From Phocoena phocoena (taxonomy: Eukaryota; Chordata; Mammalia; Artiodactyla; Phocoenidae): 64,000 nt of DNA. The position numbers and the translations under genes were made by a program. Numbering within the stretch: position 1 is the stretch's first letter; every line of letters starts with the position of its first letter. Below are positions 1-12,185 of the stretch, one piece after another. Under the pieces are notes generated by a model. That model was not told the origin of the DNA. It ran no database searches and was given only the letters and a program-made list of their open reading frames with translations. The stretch lies in the NCBI RefSeq assembly GCF_963924675.1, contig NC_089235.1:58144520-58208519 (forward strand), written 5' to 3'.

Positions 1-2640
1 TAACCATCTTCCTTTAAATTCATCCCAAATGAAGGCAATAATTCAAAAATAAACACAGTGGACTGATTGGTACCAGACTAAAATTCAAAGCAATTCACAT
101 TTACCAAAAAGAAAAAAAAAAAAAGGTAAAGAAAAGTGTGCCTTAAACATAAAAGTCCTAACTTTTAAAGAAGAAAATCACCATTAGCAGAGGTTTAGCT
201 AATTAGTCAATCTAATGCAGGGCTTTTATGTTTGTAGGTTTACAAATTTCAGAAAATGACCAAATTATTCCACTTATATCATTAACTTGACCCTTTCCAG
301 GATTCGACCTTCCTAATAGATTTGTTTTATAAGATATGACATCTTGAACAGCTGTGCTATTCTTTCTCGAACTTGACTTTTTTTTTTTTTTTTTAAAGCA
401 TGAAAATAGACTGATTTATACTAAGGCACGAGTATTCTTTGGTGATGGTGGGGGAAGGGAGGGATCAAAAATGGAAAAATAATGTGAGTTCCTGTATGAG
501 CGTGTCATTTTGAAACTTAGAGAAGAACACTAAAGTAATACAAACAAACACCTGTGGCCAGTTAAAGAAATAATGTAGAAAGAATTTGAAAGTATCACAG
601 TGAACTGAATTCATTAATATAAGGAGGTATGATTACTAAAATAGAGAAACAATTCCTTTGAACGTTCAGATCTTCAAACTCCCACCACTGGGTGTATGCC
701 ATTATATACTCACTGCAAATTGTAATATGTTTAAAGTTGTTAAGAAGGCTCTCTGCAGGTTTTTACTTTTTAAAACTAAACATAAATCAGGATTAAGTTA
801 GACATTTTCAGGGAAATTTTTTTTCTAGATTTCTTACAGGGCAAATAATTTGCAGGCACATTGGGAATTTTAATCTGTGCTAAAGATACCTCTGGACAGA
901 TACATTTAACGTAGCAACTAAATAGTTTGATTTAACTGGAATACTGATCTGACTCAGAATTTTCTTAATGATAAAAAGGAACACCGGATTTATGGAAGAA
1001 ATATGGAGGGGCAAAACAGATGTTTAATAATCTCCGTTTCTACCCCTACTTAATTCTGTATCAAGTTTAACCTTCAGAGGTAGTTACGTTTAAGTGTTAT
1101 TTTCTACCTTGGCTCCAAATGGCATCTTGACTTAAAATTCAAGAAAGCACCTCAGACAAATAATAAATTGTTGCACAGTACTAAAAGCACATATGAAAGC
1201 TATTCTTAATTTCAATTACACCTTTAATACATTAATTATCTGTTTATCTGAGTACTGCTTCTGAAAGGTCCACCATTGCCTACTGCATCCCAAGCACACT
1301 GTTCTTTTCACAAGAGGTGGAGGCATTTGAGAGGAAAAAAAAAAAGAAAATCAGACAACTCTGTTTCCAGTGTCTCAGGGATAATTGTTACCTTTCTCCT
1401 TTCCAGCTTTAGAAGAAAGCAGTGTCTATTTTGCTCAGGGCAGTTGTTCAAGGCTCCTGCTGTCAGAATCTTTCCAACTTGAGTAGATTTAGGATTATTT
1501 AAAAATGATTATTATATCACGCTAAGCCTGCTATTGTTGTTGATAATTGAGCATGCATAATTAATGTCCATACATATCACAGTAATTAACCCAGGATATA
1601 TGCATTCACGCTTACCTGTGTGTGTATGTATACACACACACATATATATTCTACATGGGTGATTCTAAATGGTTCATTCTGAGTTAAGAAAAATATTTAG
1701 ACAAATCTGTGACGGGAATGTAATATTGAAAGTCTAAGGTATAATACAATTATTAAAAGTTTTGTCTTCTGTGTATAGTTCTTCAATTCATACTTCAAAA
1801 CAAATTCTGAAAGCAATATTCACTTACAATAGAGGGGTTTCTGGAAGCTGATCCATTCTTTTGCTTTATTTTACTATGCAGTATGCTATTGTAATGTAAT
1901 TCCTGACTATTAGTAGAGAGGTTTTGCTTTAATAGTCTAAGAAAATAATTTACACCAGGTTATCGTAACATAACATTATGTTTCATTAAAAAAATGCCTT
2001 CATCACTTGATCACAAAAATCATTATTTTGAAAATATATTTTTCAGCTTGTAGTTTAAACGATTGGACATGCTTCTGTTACTAGAGAAATATATAATTTT
2101 TAACTTGGTGATAATGGTATAATTTTCTATTAGAACTCCAAATAAAATTCATTTTGGTCCCAGCCATAAACATTGGTTTCCTTTACCTTCCTTCTCAGTT
2201 GATTTAGATTTTCCTTAACAACCAACGCACAGCCTGTTCCACCCTTTTCTTTCTTTGAATTTTTATTGCCTGTTGAAATCTTCTTGGCTTGCAGAAGTCA
2301 CAGACAGGAAAGGAAAACTCACCATCCAAAATGCCTGATATTTAATCAATAAAGGAGGGGTTTTCTCCGTTAGGAATTTGCTTCTCTATAAACTCTGCCT
2401 GCTCTCCTCTTTTAGGAGAAGAAATGAAAACTCTCTGCTTCCCACGAAATCAAAGCCGTCAAGTCACTGCAACACCCTGAGGAGCTTGAGAAACATGCTC
2501 TTATTTACTAGCTCGTTATAGATTATTCATCCCTTATTTGTGAATACAATTGCTAGGCACTTTCTATTATACAAGGATGACAAGGCCTCTGAATCTAAAC
2601 TCATAATTCTACTTTCTAAGTTGCTCAGAGGTATATAGTC
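1..2640. other. AT-rich unique DNA, no gene
   Basis: No open reading frame here looks like an exon or a known protein; the short ORF at 1276-1482 has no recognisable domain. The stretch holds an A-rich run (about 107-127), a T run (about 378-395) and a mixed TG/CA/TA simple repeat (about 1618-1650). I recognise no transposon. It is probably intergenic or intronic DNA. Confidence 0.6.
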
Positions 2641-2744
2641 GACATTCATTATACCGGTTCTCTATCAGAATCAGAACCCCACTGGCTGCAGCGCAGGAGC
2701 AGAATTCGGGGGGACCCTCCATGAGGACAGGTTCTGCCCCTTCA

Positions 2745-2759
2745 TTACTAGATGGCAGT
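2745..2759 (+). promoter_or_regulatory. CTCF-like core motif
   Basis: TTACTAGATGGCAGT matches the CTCF core pattern CCASYAGRKGGCRSY at 13 of 15 positions; the two mismatches are the leading C positions. It sits in a locally GC-richer block (about 2650-2900) inside otherwise AT-rich DNA. Binding is inference only, because such matches occur by chance in 64 kb. Confidence 0.3.
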
Positions 2760-3394
2760 GGTTCCCAGGGAGTGCTTAGGGAACAGCTGGGACACTAGGG
2801 GTGTCAAGGCCCCTCAGCTCTGGGGACACAGGGCTGATGCTAGTCAGTCAGGATTGAAGTGTCCTGACCAGATGGAACAGCAGTGCCGGTTGTGTCACTT
2901 TAGTACAAATCAGATGTAACTAGCAACTCGCTGATGTGATCTCATGGCTCAGAAACTGGTGTTGATCATTATTCTAAAGACTTACAACAATGTTCTCTCC
3001 AAAGTCAGCAAAACCTGAATAAATTGGCCGCTTCCTCAGGTGGTGGTTTTGAAAGCCTACACTCACTTGGTATAAGTTCTGGTATGTTTATTTATAAACG
3101 TCTTATCACTTCAAATTATCACCTCATGTAAGAAAAGTTCAGTGCCTTTGAAGTGTTTATAATTTTGAGGGGAGGTAAGGTAAATATACATGCAGCAATT
3201 AAGAGAATGATGCAGGAAAGGAGACACATCTCAATCCCAAGACTTACGATTCCTTTGCTTCTAAGTGCTACAACTAATGTAAAATGTGAAACACACTCAA
3301 ACACTCTCTTTCTATCTCTCTCAGCTAAGGAGACCATGCAGGTAGGTGGTGGACTTCAATAAGCTCTTAATCGTTATTAATCACTGTATCTTTT

Positions 3395-3765
3395 AGTTTC
3401 TTTCAGTTGCTTGTGGCAGAAAACACAACCCAAACCAGATCAATATGAAGATAAACCTGACTCACGCAACTGAAAACTGGGAAAAACCCTGACTTTAGGC
3501 ACAGCTTAACTAGGATTCATATGCTCTCATGGTATGTTGACTACAGTCTTACTCACGTAGATCTTGTCCCTGGATGGCAACATCACTGTTGCACGTTGAG
3601 AGCCGTATTCTCAACTGAACAAGCGAGGGGGAAGCACTGAGTCCACTTTCCTGATGGCTCAACCCAGTCTCCTCAAATAGGGGCCTTGTTGGCCAAACTC
3701 AGGTCATGTCCCTGTCCCACTACAGCCAGCTGGGATATAGGATGAATGCTTGGATTGGTTTATTA
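3395..3765. repeat. possible ancient interspersed repeat, unclassified
   Basis: The block runs from a CTTGTGGCAGAAAACACAACCC-like opening, through an ACTCACGCAACTGAAAACTGG-like segment, to CTCAGGTCATGTCCCTGTCCC. This order resembles an old mammalian interspersed repeat that I cannot name with confidence. It adjoins a MER5-like fragment. It could also be unique sequence. Confidence 0.3.
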
Positions 3766-3774
3766 GGTCTAGAG

Positions 3775-3926
3775 CAGTTTCTCTAATGTGAGTTACGAAT
3801 CACCTGGTGATCTTATCAAAATGCAGGTTTTTATTTTGTATGTCTGAAATGGGACCTGAGATTAGGCATTTCTAATAAGCTTCCTGTCTAAGTAACATGG
3901 ATCTCAGCACACACTTAAGCCCTGAA
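3775..3926 (+). mobile_element. MER5-like hAT-Charlie fragment
   Basis: The left end CAGTTTCTCTAATGTGAG, the internal GAATCACCTGGTGATCTTAT and AAAATGCAGG, and the later GGGACCTGAGATTAGGCATTTCTAATAAG follow the layout of MER5A. MER5A is a non-autonomous hAT-Charlie element with terminal inverted repeats starting CAGTGGTTCTCAAA. The copy is diverged and slightly shorter than the roughly 190-bp family length. It has no coding capacity and depended on a transposase supplied elsewhere. Confidence 0.6.
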
Positions 3927-4077
3927 TCTGGGGCAAAATCAGCTTCATCGGAACTAGATGAAATAAAAGTGAGGGAAGTGTGGATTCTCAAAAGAAAATT
4001 AAGGACTGTTACCAGAAGTAAGGCATTAAAAATGAGCTAAAAGATTAAAAAAGTAAAACAACATGTTTCTTCTATAA

Positions 4078-4101
4078 ATACACACGTGCGCGCGCGCGCG
4101 C
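4078..4101. repeat. alternating purine-pyrimidine run with (CG)n
   Basis: 24 bases alternate strictly between purine and pyrimidine: ATACACAC, then GTGCG, then repeated CG. Seven CpG dinucleotides fall within 16 bases. This is a classic Z-DNA-prone sequence and an unusually dense CpG cluster for CpG-depleted mammalian DNA. Confidence 0.8.
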
Positions 4102-5394
4102 TACCCGATCATCTGCATGTTATTTATCCAGAAGGGAATTCTTTCAGTAAGTAGAGCCTCTATACTTAAGTAGAGTCAATACCGATCACATCTGAGTAGT
4201 CCATCCATGCCATCTAGTATTTTCTTTGGTGTGAATAATCCTTGAAAGAGTTCATCATTATCTACACTTCTCATGTAACTGTTGTGACAAAATCGATCCA
4301 TGCCATTTTCTTTTTTTTCTACAAAAGCCACACTATGAGAAAATAGCATAACGATCACTGTACCACCAAAGAGTCTGCTTAAAAGAACTTGGCAAAACGT
4401 TGTTGGCACAAAAAGCAAGGATAGCCCCATGACGGACGCCATGATCAATGATCTGAGATTCAATCCATGCCATTTCCTTAGTTCACAATGAATATACAGG
4501 ATATGTGTGGAAGGTTCACAATAAAAGCCCTTGTGGACAGCTCACCTGAGAACTCTCCTGAAGGTTTATCTGTACTTGAAAGACCAAAAGAGCTTTTCAG
4601 GTGTCACAATGATGACAAAGGTAGCATCAGATTGTTTTTTGAATGCACGTATTTACTATCCTGTGTCAAATATCAAAAAGTATTTAATGGGTCAATAACT
4701 GTTCCCATTGGCACGTATGTCAAAAAAAATAAATAATTGACCAAGTATCATTCTTATCTTCTAGAAAGGCTGAATAACTACATGAACAAGAAGAAAGGCT
4801 TACCTTCTTTGATATGAGGTATCTAAATGGACTGGGAAAAATATATACCTCTTCTGGTACTCTCTCATATTTACACTGTAAATATGAGATTAGCTGCTAT
4901 CAGTTTCAACTTCTGGTCTATTCACATCCATAAGGAGTTGGTATACTCTTCGGTTTGAATTCTGCATCACTGGGCATGTCTCTAGTTTGTCTGGGTTATA
5001 ATTCAGAGTTAAGGAGACCTTGAGACTACTTTTCCATATTCTTTCTAAGGTATAAAAGCTATGAGTTCTATTTTCCTCTATGAACTGAAAGCATCTTATA
5101 ATCTAGCAAGTGAATTTTATGTGTTACATAAGGGTATTAAGGCTAAAATATCAAAATGTGGCATATTTTTTTTCTCTATCTAAATGAAAGCAAATCAATA
5201 TCATCCAGAAGAAACTCAAAAGTCTAAAAAGTAGAAACAATGCAAGGCTCACTTACTGCTAAAAGCATGTAAATCTAGCACCAAGAAGTCTTCCATGCAC
5301 AGAACTGCATAAGCACCAAGGCCGTGACACACACTAAATGCGATAATCGGGTGATATGTATCTGTAATTCATTTACACATTAATTAATATTTAA
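4102..5394. other. unique DNA with two short unsupported ORFs
   Basis: Two divergent ORFs lie here, minus 4176-4463 (95 codons) and plus 4488-4736 (82 codons). Neither shows a domain, a signal I can name or neighbouring exons, and I do not call them genes. The minus ORF starts with a hydrophobic stretch that could be chance. No clear repeat is visible. Confidence 0.5.
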
Positions 5395-5535
5395 TACCAT
5401 TCACTGAGTATGAATGTGCCCTGTGCCCAGCGCCATGCTGATTCTGTGGACACATAGCACATGACCCATGGTCTCAAGCTGCTCACCGGCTATCAGGGAA
5501 GCCATATAAGCAAAGACCCAATAAGTGCTCTATCT
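5395..5535 (-). repeat. L2-like LINE fragment (3' end), antisense
   Basis: The plus strand reads ATTCACTGAGTATGAATGTG, then CTGTGCCCAGCGCCATGCTG, then a CATGACCCATGGTCTCAAGC-like block. This is the reverse complement of the L2 3' end, with its 'gcaccta..gtgccaggcactgtgctagg' and 'ccctgccctcatggagct' signatures. It is short and diverged; MIR3 is an alternative. Confidence 0.45.
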
Positions 5536-5553
5536 AATAAAGCTATTAGATAG
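5530..5553. repeat. perfect 10-bp inverted repeat (hairpin)
   Basis: CTATCTAATA, loop AAGC, TATTAGATAG: the arms are exact reverse complements with a 4-base loop. It lies at the edge of an L2-like fragment. No transcript or function can be inferred from it alone. Confidence 0.75.
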
Positions 5554-5829
5554 CTTCTGACTAGTTTCTGACTCAGAAAAAGAAAAAAGCAAGTGGCCAA
5601 CCATTCCAAAGGGTCATGAATAAAACGCATGTAGAACATCTTGCATTGGGCCAGTCGCATAAAAGGTGTTCAATGAATTAGTTCCCTCCTTCCCTCTTTA
5701 TATATTTATATAAAAGGGAGGGCAGAGAGTGCAAATAACAAACGATCTCCAAGGTCCCTTCCAGCTCTAGTAATCCACGAATAGTTCATTCTTTTCCTAG
5801 ATGATCAGGAGTAACCTCATTAGGTCTCA

Positions 5830-5935
5830 GACTCATTTCCTCTCTCTCCCCCATTCCTGGCTTCCTCTCCCTCTCTCTCCCTCTCTGATCCTCTTCCTTC
5901 CTTGTTTCTTTGTTTTGTTCATTTGTCATTTTTCA
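5830..5935. repeat. CT-rich low-complexity tract
   Basis: A pyrimidine-rich stretch of CTCTCTCCC and CTTCC units fading into TTTGTTTTGTTC. Ordinary low-complexity DNA. Confidence 0.75.
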
Positions 5936-6610
5936 GACTACTAAGTTCCAGGCATTATACACTGGTGATTCTAAGGAAAACTTTATTTCTCAATAAAAGA
6001 AACACTTCAAGATCACCTTACGGCAGTACTGAAAACATGATCCAGACATACGACTGGCGACCGATCTGACCTAACATAAGACATAGTCATAGTATATGCA
6101 GCAATAGGATGAACTAATGTTGATTTTGCTCTCTTAACAGATATTTGCTGAGTACCCAGTAAAATACACATCACTCTTTCCAGGTTCGTCTTTTGTTGGT
6201 TGAGGGGAGGGATTCAGATGGTCTTAACTGCCTATGGAGATAGCATTAGATGTGTTCCTTTTGCTAAGCTCAGACAGTCAACAAAATGCCTGAGCTGGAG
6301 TGCAGATGACGAGTTCCTTACTGGCTTCAGTCATCGCTTCTATAAACTAGGAACGGAACTCATCACCCACGGGGCATGGGGGAGCAAGAAGTGAGCCTTT
6401 CAGGATGGTAAATGCTGTGATTTCCATTCCCTAGCACAGCATACTGACTAGCACAGGAACCCGGGAGTCTGGAGACCCATATTCTATCCTGCTTCTACCT
6501 GGGACTCTTTTCGGACTGGAACAAATTGTTATTCTCTTTCACAATTTTCACTTTTTTTTTTTAAAGTAAAAAAAAAAAGGAGGTATCATCTCATAATTAT
6601 GAACTCAAAA

Positions 6611-6634
6611 TGTAGTTGTCTTCTCATAATTGCC
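6611..6634 (+). repeat. 24-bp exact direct repeat, copy 1
   Basis: This 24-base word (begins TGTAGTTGTC, ends CATAATTGCC) recurs without mismatch at 7407-7430. The sequences flanking each copy differ. It is not part of any interspersed repeat I recognise. Confidence 0.85.
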
Positions 6635-7406
6635 GCTGCCATTTTCAGGGACACTAACAAGATAAGAACAATCAGGACACGGGAAATGGACGTGAAAGTA
6701 AAAATCACACCACAAAGTCAAGACATTTTAAAGAGTATCAAACAGACAGAAACTGAACTTGTTAAAATGGCAAATAGTCCAGAGACATGATGGAGTCATT
6801 AGTTTTTCAACTGGCCTGTGAGTTATTTTCCGTGCTATCATCTAGGACACATTTAGTTAACTATGTCATGCCCTTCAGGTCTTCACCAAGTTTGTTTTTA
6901 AAGTAAACTGCTGGTAAAACTGAAATGTATTTTCATAACGAAAATGTTATATTTAAAGAGCAGAGCTTTTGCTCATTAGCCACGGGAGACATTTTGTACC
7001 CTGTTTACGTTATTATTAGCACTTTGCAGCTAACAAGCAACTTTTAAACACTCCTCGGCAACAGCTGGAAAACTAAACCTTCCAGCCGTTGGTCTCTTCT
7101 GCTGAATGTCCAGAAATGCAGTGTTATGACATGTAAGAACATCCACCCTAACTTCCTTTGAACTGAGAGAGCTCAAGACGGTAGGAAATGAAGGGAACCA
7201 ACCAGAGTCCTCTCCCTGACTGTATACAATGTCTCACCCTCTGATTAGAGCCCACGGCACCCTGGCCCAGGGAGCAACAGCTGTTTTCTGTCTTTTCGTT
7301 CCCTTCTCCCATTAATGTTGTTTCGATTGTGTTATGGGCTGCACTTTAGATCTAAAAGGAAACACTGAGTTTTATTTGAATGTTTAAATGATTAATGACC
7401 CTCTAG

Positions 7407-7430
7407 TGTAGTTGTCTTCTCATAATTGCC
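7407..7430 (+). repeat. 24-bp exact direct repeat, copy 2
   Basis: Identical to 6611-6634. The 772 bases between the copies show neither a poly-A tail nor terminal inverted repeats, so a simple target-site duplication around a retrotransposon is not evident. Confidence 0.85.
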
Positions 7431-10344
7431 ACAGAGTAAGCTGCAATTTACTTTGAAAATCCAGACCTCTGTGTATTATGGAGAGCAAGTGAGAGCTCAG
7501 GCATTGACCGCTATGTGGAAAACTCATCTTTTAAAAAGATGTATCCATTCCCCAGTATTCTTTGCAGACAAGTTCTTACATTTTTATGTCAAGCAGAAGT
7601 CTAAAATGTTGATTCTGGAAATATCAAGGTATTGCCTCACTGTTCATTGGCGCAAGGCAAGGTGCGTACCTGGGAAGAAGAAGGTAAAAGGGGAGAAAGA
7701 GGCTCAAAAGTCAAGAGGAAGGGCTGTGTGGATGAGGCAAGACTCCATATTCTTCTAAAGGAGGACAAGCCTGGTTTCATCTGAGAGCCGTGCACAGCTG
7801 TCCACCAAAGAGGAAGGAAGTAGTTACGTGCTCCTATCATGTAATCAGGAAAAGGTGCCTGCAAGTTGTTGCAGACCACGTGAGTCTTACACTCTTATTT
7901 TATACAGAGAAAATCCCCACAGCCCAGTGAGAGTCAGAACAGCAGTCTACATAACACACGTAACTCCTAAAAATATAGATGTTTACATGTTTATAATGGA
8001 AAAAGACATGATGTTTGCTTTCCAGGGTTTTAGCCATAAGTCTTATAATAAGTTTGTATTGGTCCCCTAGCTTTTTTTTCTTTTTGAGAAAATACAAAGT
8101 ACCTTAAAGAATCGATTCTGAGGCACTGCCGCAGAACACACTTGGTATGGTATATGAGGATAATGGGCAAGAAGAGTCTCAAAACTGACGTTATCAAACC
8201 ACAGTGCCCGAGAGGTACCTACATAGCGCTGTCAGTTTGCTGTGTTTTTCTTTTTATGTCTTCTGGCTAAAATGTTTTCTGACTTTTGTCTTGGCCAATT
8301 TTGGGCCACACTGAATGTTAAATAAACTATTATTTAATCAAATACAGGCATATTAGTCTCACTCCTGCTGACAACTTCAATTAGAACATTTTTGCTTTGT
8401 TAAAAAAAACAACAAAAAAACCCTCATGATCTTTAAACTGTTAAGGCCTCAGCACAACATCTGGTAACAATTTTTGATATATCCAACCATCAAACTTCTA
8501 TCTCCGTGAAGTGGTTTATCCAAGATTTGTTTTAATTAGGCCGCCTTTCTAACTTCACATGGCTTTCAAAAGGCAGAATCACTCAGATGTTTTAAGCTGT
8601 AAACTTACTGAAAGGTTCTGAGGCTGTAATTAGAGCTTGGCCAAGGTGGACTCTTTCTCTTTATTAACTAGATAGCTAGGTTCATTCAGCTGCCTCTTAA
8701 CAAAGACAGTAAACGATTTCTAATTTTAGCGGATGGGTTTTTAATTTTTATGAAAGCTTAGAGTTGGTCTTTAACACCTTCCTTGTCTTTCTGGTGTTCA
8801 TATCAAAAGCAGTTTGGGTCCAACCTTTCCATAGGAACCCACATTCCAAGTGTATATTTCTCTGCTTGGGCAGCCCAGTTGAGTTTTAAAGTCTTCCACT
8901 TAGACCAAGTCCAAGTTAGAGAAACATATCACTGTGAAGATGCGATCGGGTAGTATAGCATCTACTTGAACGATGCATCTAAAAATAAATCTACTTATAG
9001 ATTCGTTTGAATAAAGCATCTTCCCTCTATCAACCAGAGCATCCTGTAAGCTGCTGTTTTGAGTAAGAAATTACACTTACCTTGGATGCTTGTTTTTTAA
9101 TGTATTTGCCTCTGTATAAACCTTCAGGAGTATAAAAATCTCCACTCATTTATTTGCATCAGAGGCACAGATTAACGGCAAAAGTAATGTGGAAACTTAA
9201 GCTATTTATTTTATGAGGTAACTATTTTAAAATCTACTGGGAAAATAATGAAAAATGGCCTCATTTATCCCTCTTCTTTGGTGAGCCTGGTTTTGGTGAA
9301 CCAGGCTTCATTCTACCAAAATAGTTCTCCCAACCAAGTGTGTATGTGTTTTGAGGTTGATGGTAGCCTGTGGCTTTTCTCCACAAGTTTTTGATGTTAT
9401 TCCCTTTGAAGCACTAACACAACTTCATAGCTTTTTATTATTATTAAACCTCTTCATAAATGCACAAGTTTCTTACCATGGTTCACAAAGCCTAAGGATG
9501 GACCTGTAGGATCACTAATATTTTAACTTTTCTGGGTAAAATTGAGTAAAAACAACTGGAGCAAAGTTCATTACTGAGTCTACATGATGCAAGGCATGTG
9601 GATATTCGGAAACTTGGAGGACCGACTTCAAATGTCAGATTTAGATTCACTGGTATTATATAAATAGTCAAATTCTCTGAGTAGATGACGCAGTGTGGGC
9701 AGCAACAAACATTTTCACCCATTGATTTTCTGAAGGAAAAACATACATCTGATTTTCTGTTTTTGCTTGCAGAAATGTGGGAGAAAAGTTAGTATGAATT
9801 TTCACCTAAAATTGGACAACGGTAGTGAGTTCTATATTTGAAAACTCTTTAACTCTGTCCATGAGAAGAAATAGGGGGCTTCACGAATACATATGTAATG
9901 TATGTAAAAATTTCAAAGGGTTTTGTTGTAAATCAGAGTTCTCTTTCTGGTGAACAGATGACTCAATCTGGGCAGTAGGTTGTGTTTTTTGTTTGTTTGT
10001 TTTGTGGAGGCAGGTAGATCACACAAGGTAGTATAACAGGAAAACTTCAATTAGCTATCAATATTTAAAAATTGGGTGATCTCACATAAATCCATTTTTC
10101 CCCTAGGTTTTATTGGCACTTGTAAAGTCCAATGTTGCTAGGTTCATTTTCTCTCATGACAAGGCATAGTGGAGGTGGCTGTGACTGCCTCTTTTAGAAA
10201 CTGTACTTGCATTCCCCCACAGGACCGCTGAGCCTTGGCATTTATACAACCTGCTTAGCTACCATAAGCATTTAATTTTGCCATGATAACTTTCAAGTCC
10301 TTTGATATTAATTATCCTAGGCCTTTTCTGTCTGAGCTGTCTTT

Positions 10345-10565
10345 GTAATCTGGAGGTACTGGAGCCTGCCAGCCTCGAGACACATCCTGTCTCTGACCCT
10401 AGTTAGCTGTGTGACCTTGGGCGAGTTGCTTAAACTCACTTTGATCCATCGCTTCATCTGTAAAAAGGGTATAATAATGGCACCTAACTGACAGGTTGTT
10501 TCACAGAGTAAAGGCGTTAATTCAGTGCTTAGATAATGGTAAGTACTCAATTAATGATAATTATT
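10345..10565 (+). repeat. MIR SINE
   Basis: It contains the MIR core GTGTGACCTTGGGCGAGTTG, then the CATCTGTAAAAAGGGTATAATAATGG-type block and the 3' part ending near AAGTACTCAATTAATGATAATTATT. MIR is an ancient tRNA-derived mammalian SINE mobilised by L2. The copy is nearly complete but diverged, with no target-site duplication visible. Confidence 0.9.
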
Positions 10566-10829
10566 ATAACTCCAGTTTCAGACTTTGGTTCTTTCCTCAT
10601 ACTCAAACTTAGCACGCTTGTACCTCCTGTGACTAACAGATCCAACCATTTGGATGACCATCTAAAGTGTATGGCCATGCCTAATCTATCTGTAAGTAAA
10701 TATTTTAACTTGGATATTTTGTTACCTTTCTAAAATATATGTCTACAATAGAGATCTAAAATACAGATCTCCCCCCGCCCCAAACGTTTAAAATTCTCCA
10801 TCATTCAGTGAACAACATAGCTGAATACC

Positions 10830-11290
10830 CGCCTTCCATCCCCATTTGGTCTAGCTGATCTTAACATCTTATCTTGTACAAACTCCCTCCATCCTCACCC
10901 CTTAGCTCCATCCACTTGGGATCACATGCCATTCACTCAGACTCTGTACTCGCCAGACGTTATTTTCTCTGATGGAGACTGTGCTTTCTTACCACTCTGT
11001 TCAGTGTCCAACATAGTACTTGCAATAGAGCAGGTGCTCAACAAAAGTTCTGTTGAATGCATGAGCAAATGAAGAATGAATCCAACTTAAGTTCTTCCTA
11101 TCCATCTTTTTAGGTCTAGCTCAGAACACTTCTTCTGCTTCCTCTTCCAAGAAGATTGCTCTGTCTCTCCTGTATCCTCTCATTTCACTTTGTTGGTAGT
11201 TCTACCATCTTCAAACTATACTTCTTCAGTGCTGTCTGTGAACATGGCTACTTCTTCCACTAAACTGTGAGTTAATAAAGGACAGAGGGC
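10830..11290 (+). repeat. L2 LINE 3' fragments
   Basis: The segment ends with an L2 3' terminus: CATAGTACTTGCAATAGAGCAGGTGCTCAACAAAAG, then TGTTGAATGCATGAGCAAATGAA. A second, weaker L2-like piece follows up to an ACTAAACTGTGAGTTAATAAAGGACAGAGGG block. There is no coding capacity. The join between the two pieces is uncertain. Confidence 0.55.
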
Positions 11291-11509
11291 ACACTTTTGG
11301 GGGGTCATTTTAAAAAATGCAAATCATCAGTGCTCAATTATTCAATTAAATCATGCTTTTTTATCATCTCAAAACCCAATAACTGTTTAAAGAAAATCTT
11401 TTTTCTCCACAACTGGTTCCTCCTGTTTCTCATTATTTGTGTGGCTCCACTGCTTTCCAATCCACCAAGAGTACCATTTCGAGATTAATTATCTGAAGAC
11501 AATCTTAAT

Positions 11510-12185
11510 TCTATCACTTCCTTGTTCATAATTCTCATCGTTTCACAACTCAGTGGATAATTTCCCAAATCCTTTGTTCCACATTCTTAATGCTCTTCAC
11601 AACCTAGATTACTCAATTACTTCCCCCACCCTTCCCTGAACCCTCCAGGTAAACTAGCTTACTCCAAGTTCCCTCACTCAGATCTCGTACACTCCCCTCC
11701 TCTCAACCTCTGAAACCTGTTGTAACCTTCAAAGCCCAGCCCAAGAGTTCAGACTTCAAGAAGCTTTCACCGCTAAAATGTGGCTTCCAGCACTTCTTCT
11801 AAGGAAGCTCCAGGTAACTTGCTTTATTGCTCCTATGCTGTCAAAGCTGACCTCATCAGCTAAATAAACATTTTATTTTCTCTTTCTACTTATCCCTTTT
11901 CTCCACCATCCCCCAAACTTCCCTTCAGTGAGTCCTGTTGAATCCTTCTCCACTCTAATCATGCACCTGAAATCATATACCTCTTAAAGGTGGTCCAGAG
12001 ATGTTGGAATTAAATTACACCACAATCCCTCCTTCACTTAAGGAAACAAAGAGCCGATGAAAAAATCAAGTGTTTTTTTATGTATTAGATTGTGAATTCT
12101 AGGAGGCAGGAAACTAGGACTTTTAACTGCACTGAGCAAAACTTTGTTCAGTAAAGAATTGAGAAGAATAAATTGATTCAATTTC
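11510..12185 (+). repeat. L2 LINE fragment
   Basis: It includes a CCTTCAAAGCCCAGCCCAAG block, typical of the region shortly before the L2 3' end, and then TTGTGAATTCTAGGAGGCAGGAAACTAGGAC, close to the 'aagctccatgagggcagggac' terminus. It finishes at TTCAGTAAAGAATTGAGAAG. The copy is ancient and decayed; its edges are approximate. Confidence 0.55.

Larger units (their letters stand above)
5936..10344. other. mostly unique DNA; possible conserved non-coding blocks
   Basis: No exon is supported. Subsections near 6900-7100 and 8280-8760 lack recognisable repeats and carry homeodomain-like (TAATTAG, CAATTAG) and NFI-like (CTTGGCCAA) words, a texture common in vertebrate enhancers. That is inference only. 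The 110-codon ORF at 7426-7758 has no recognisable domain. Confidence 0.4.

Noticed and set aside
4176..4736. Divergent pair of small ORFs that could suggest a two-gene unit with a shared promoter
   Set aside because: Neither protein has a recognisable domain, and ORFs of this size are expected by chance. Divergent pairing is not evidence in mammalian DNA.
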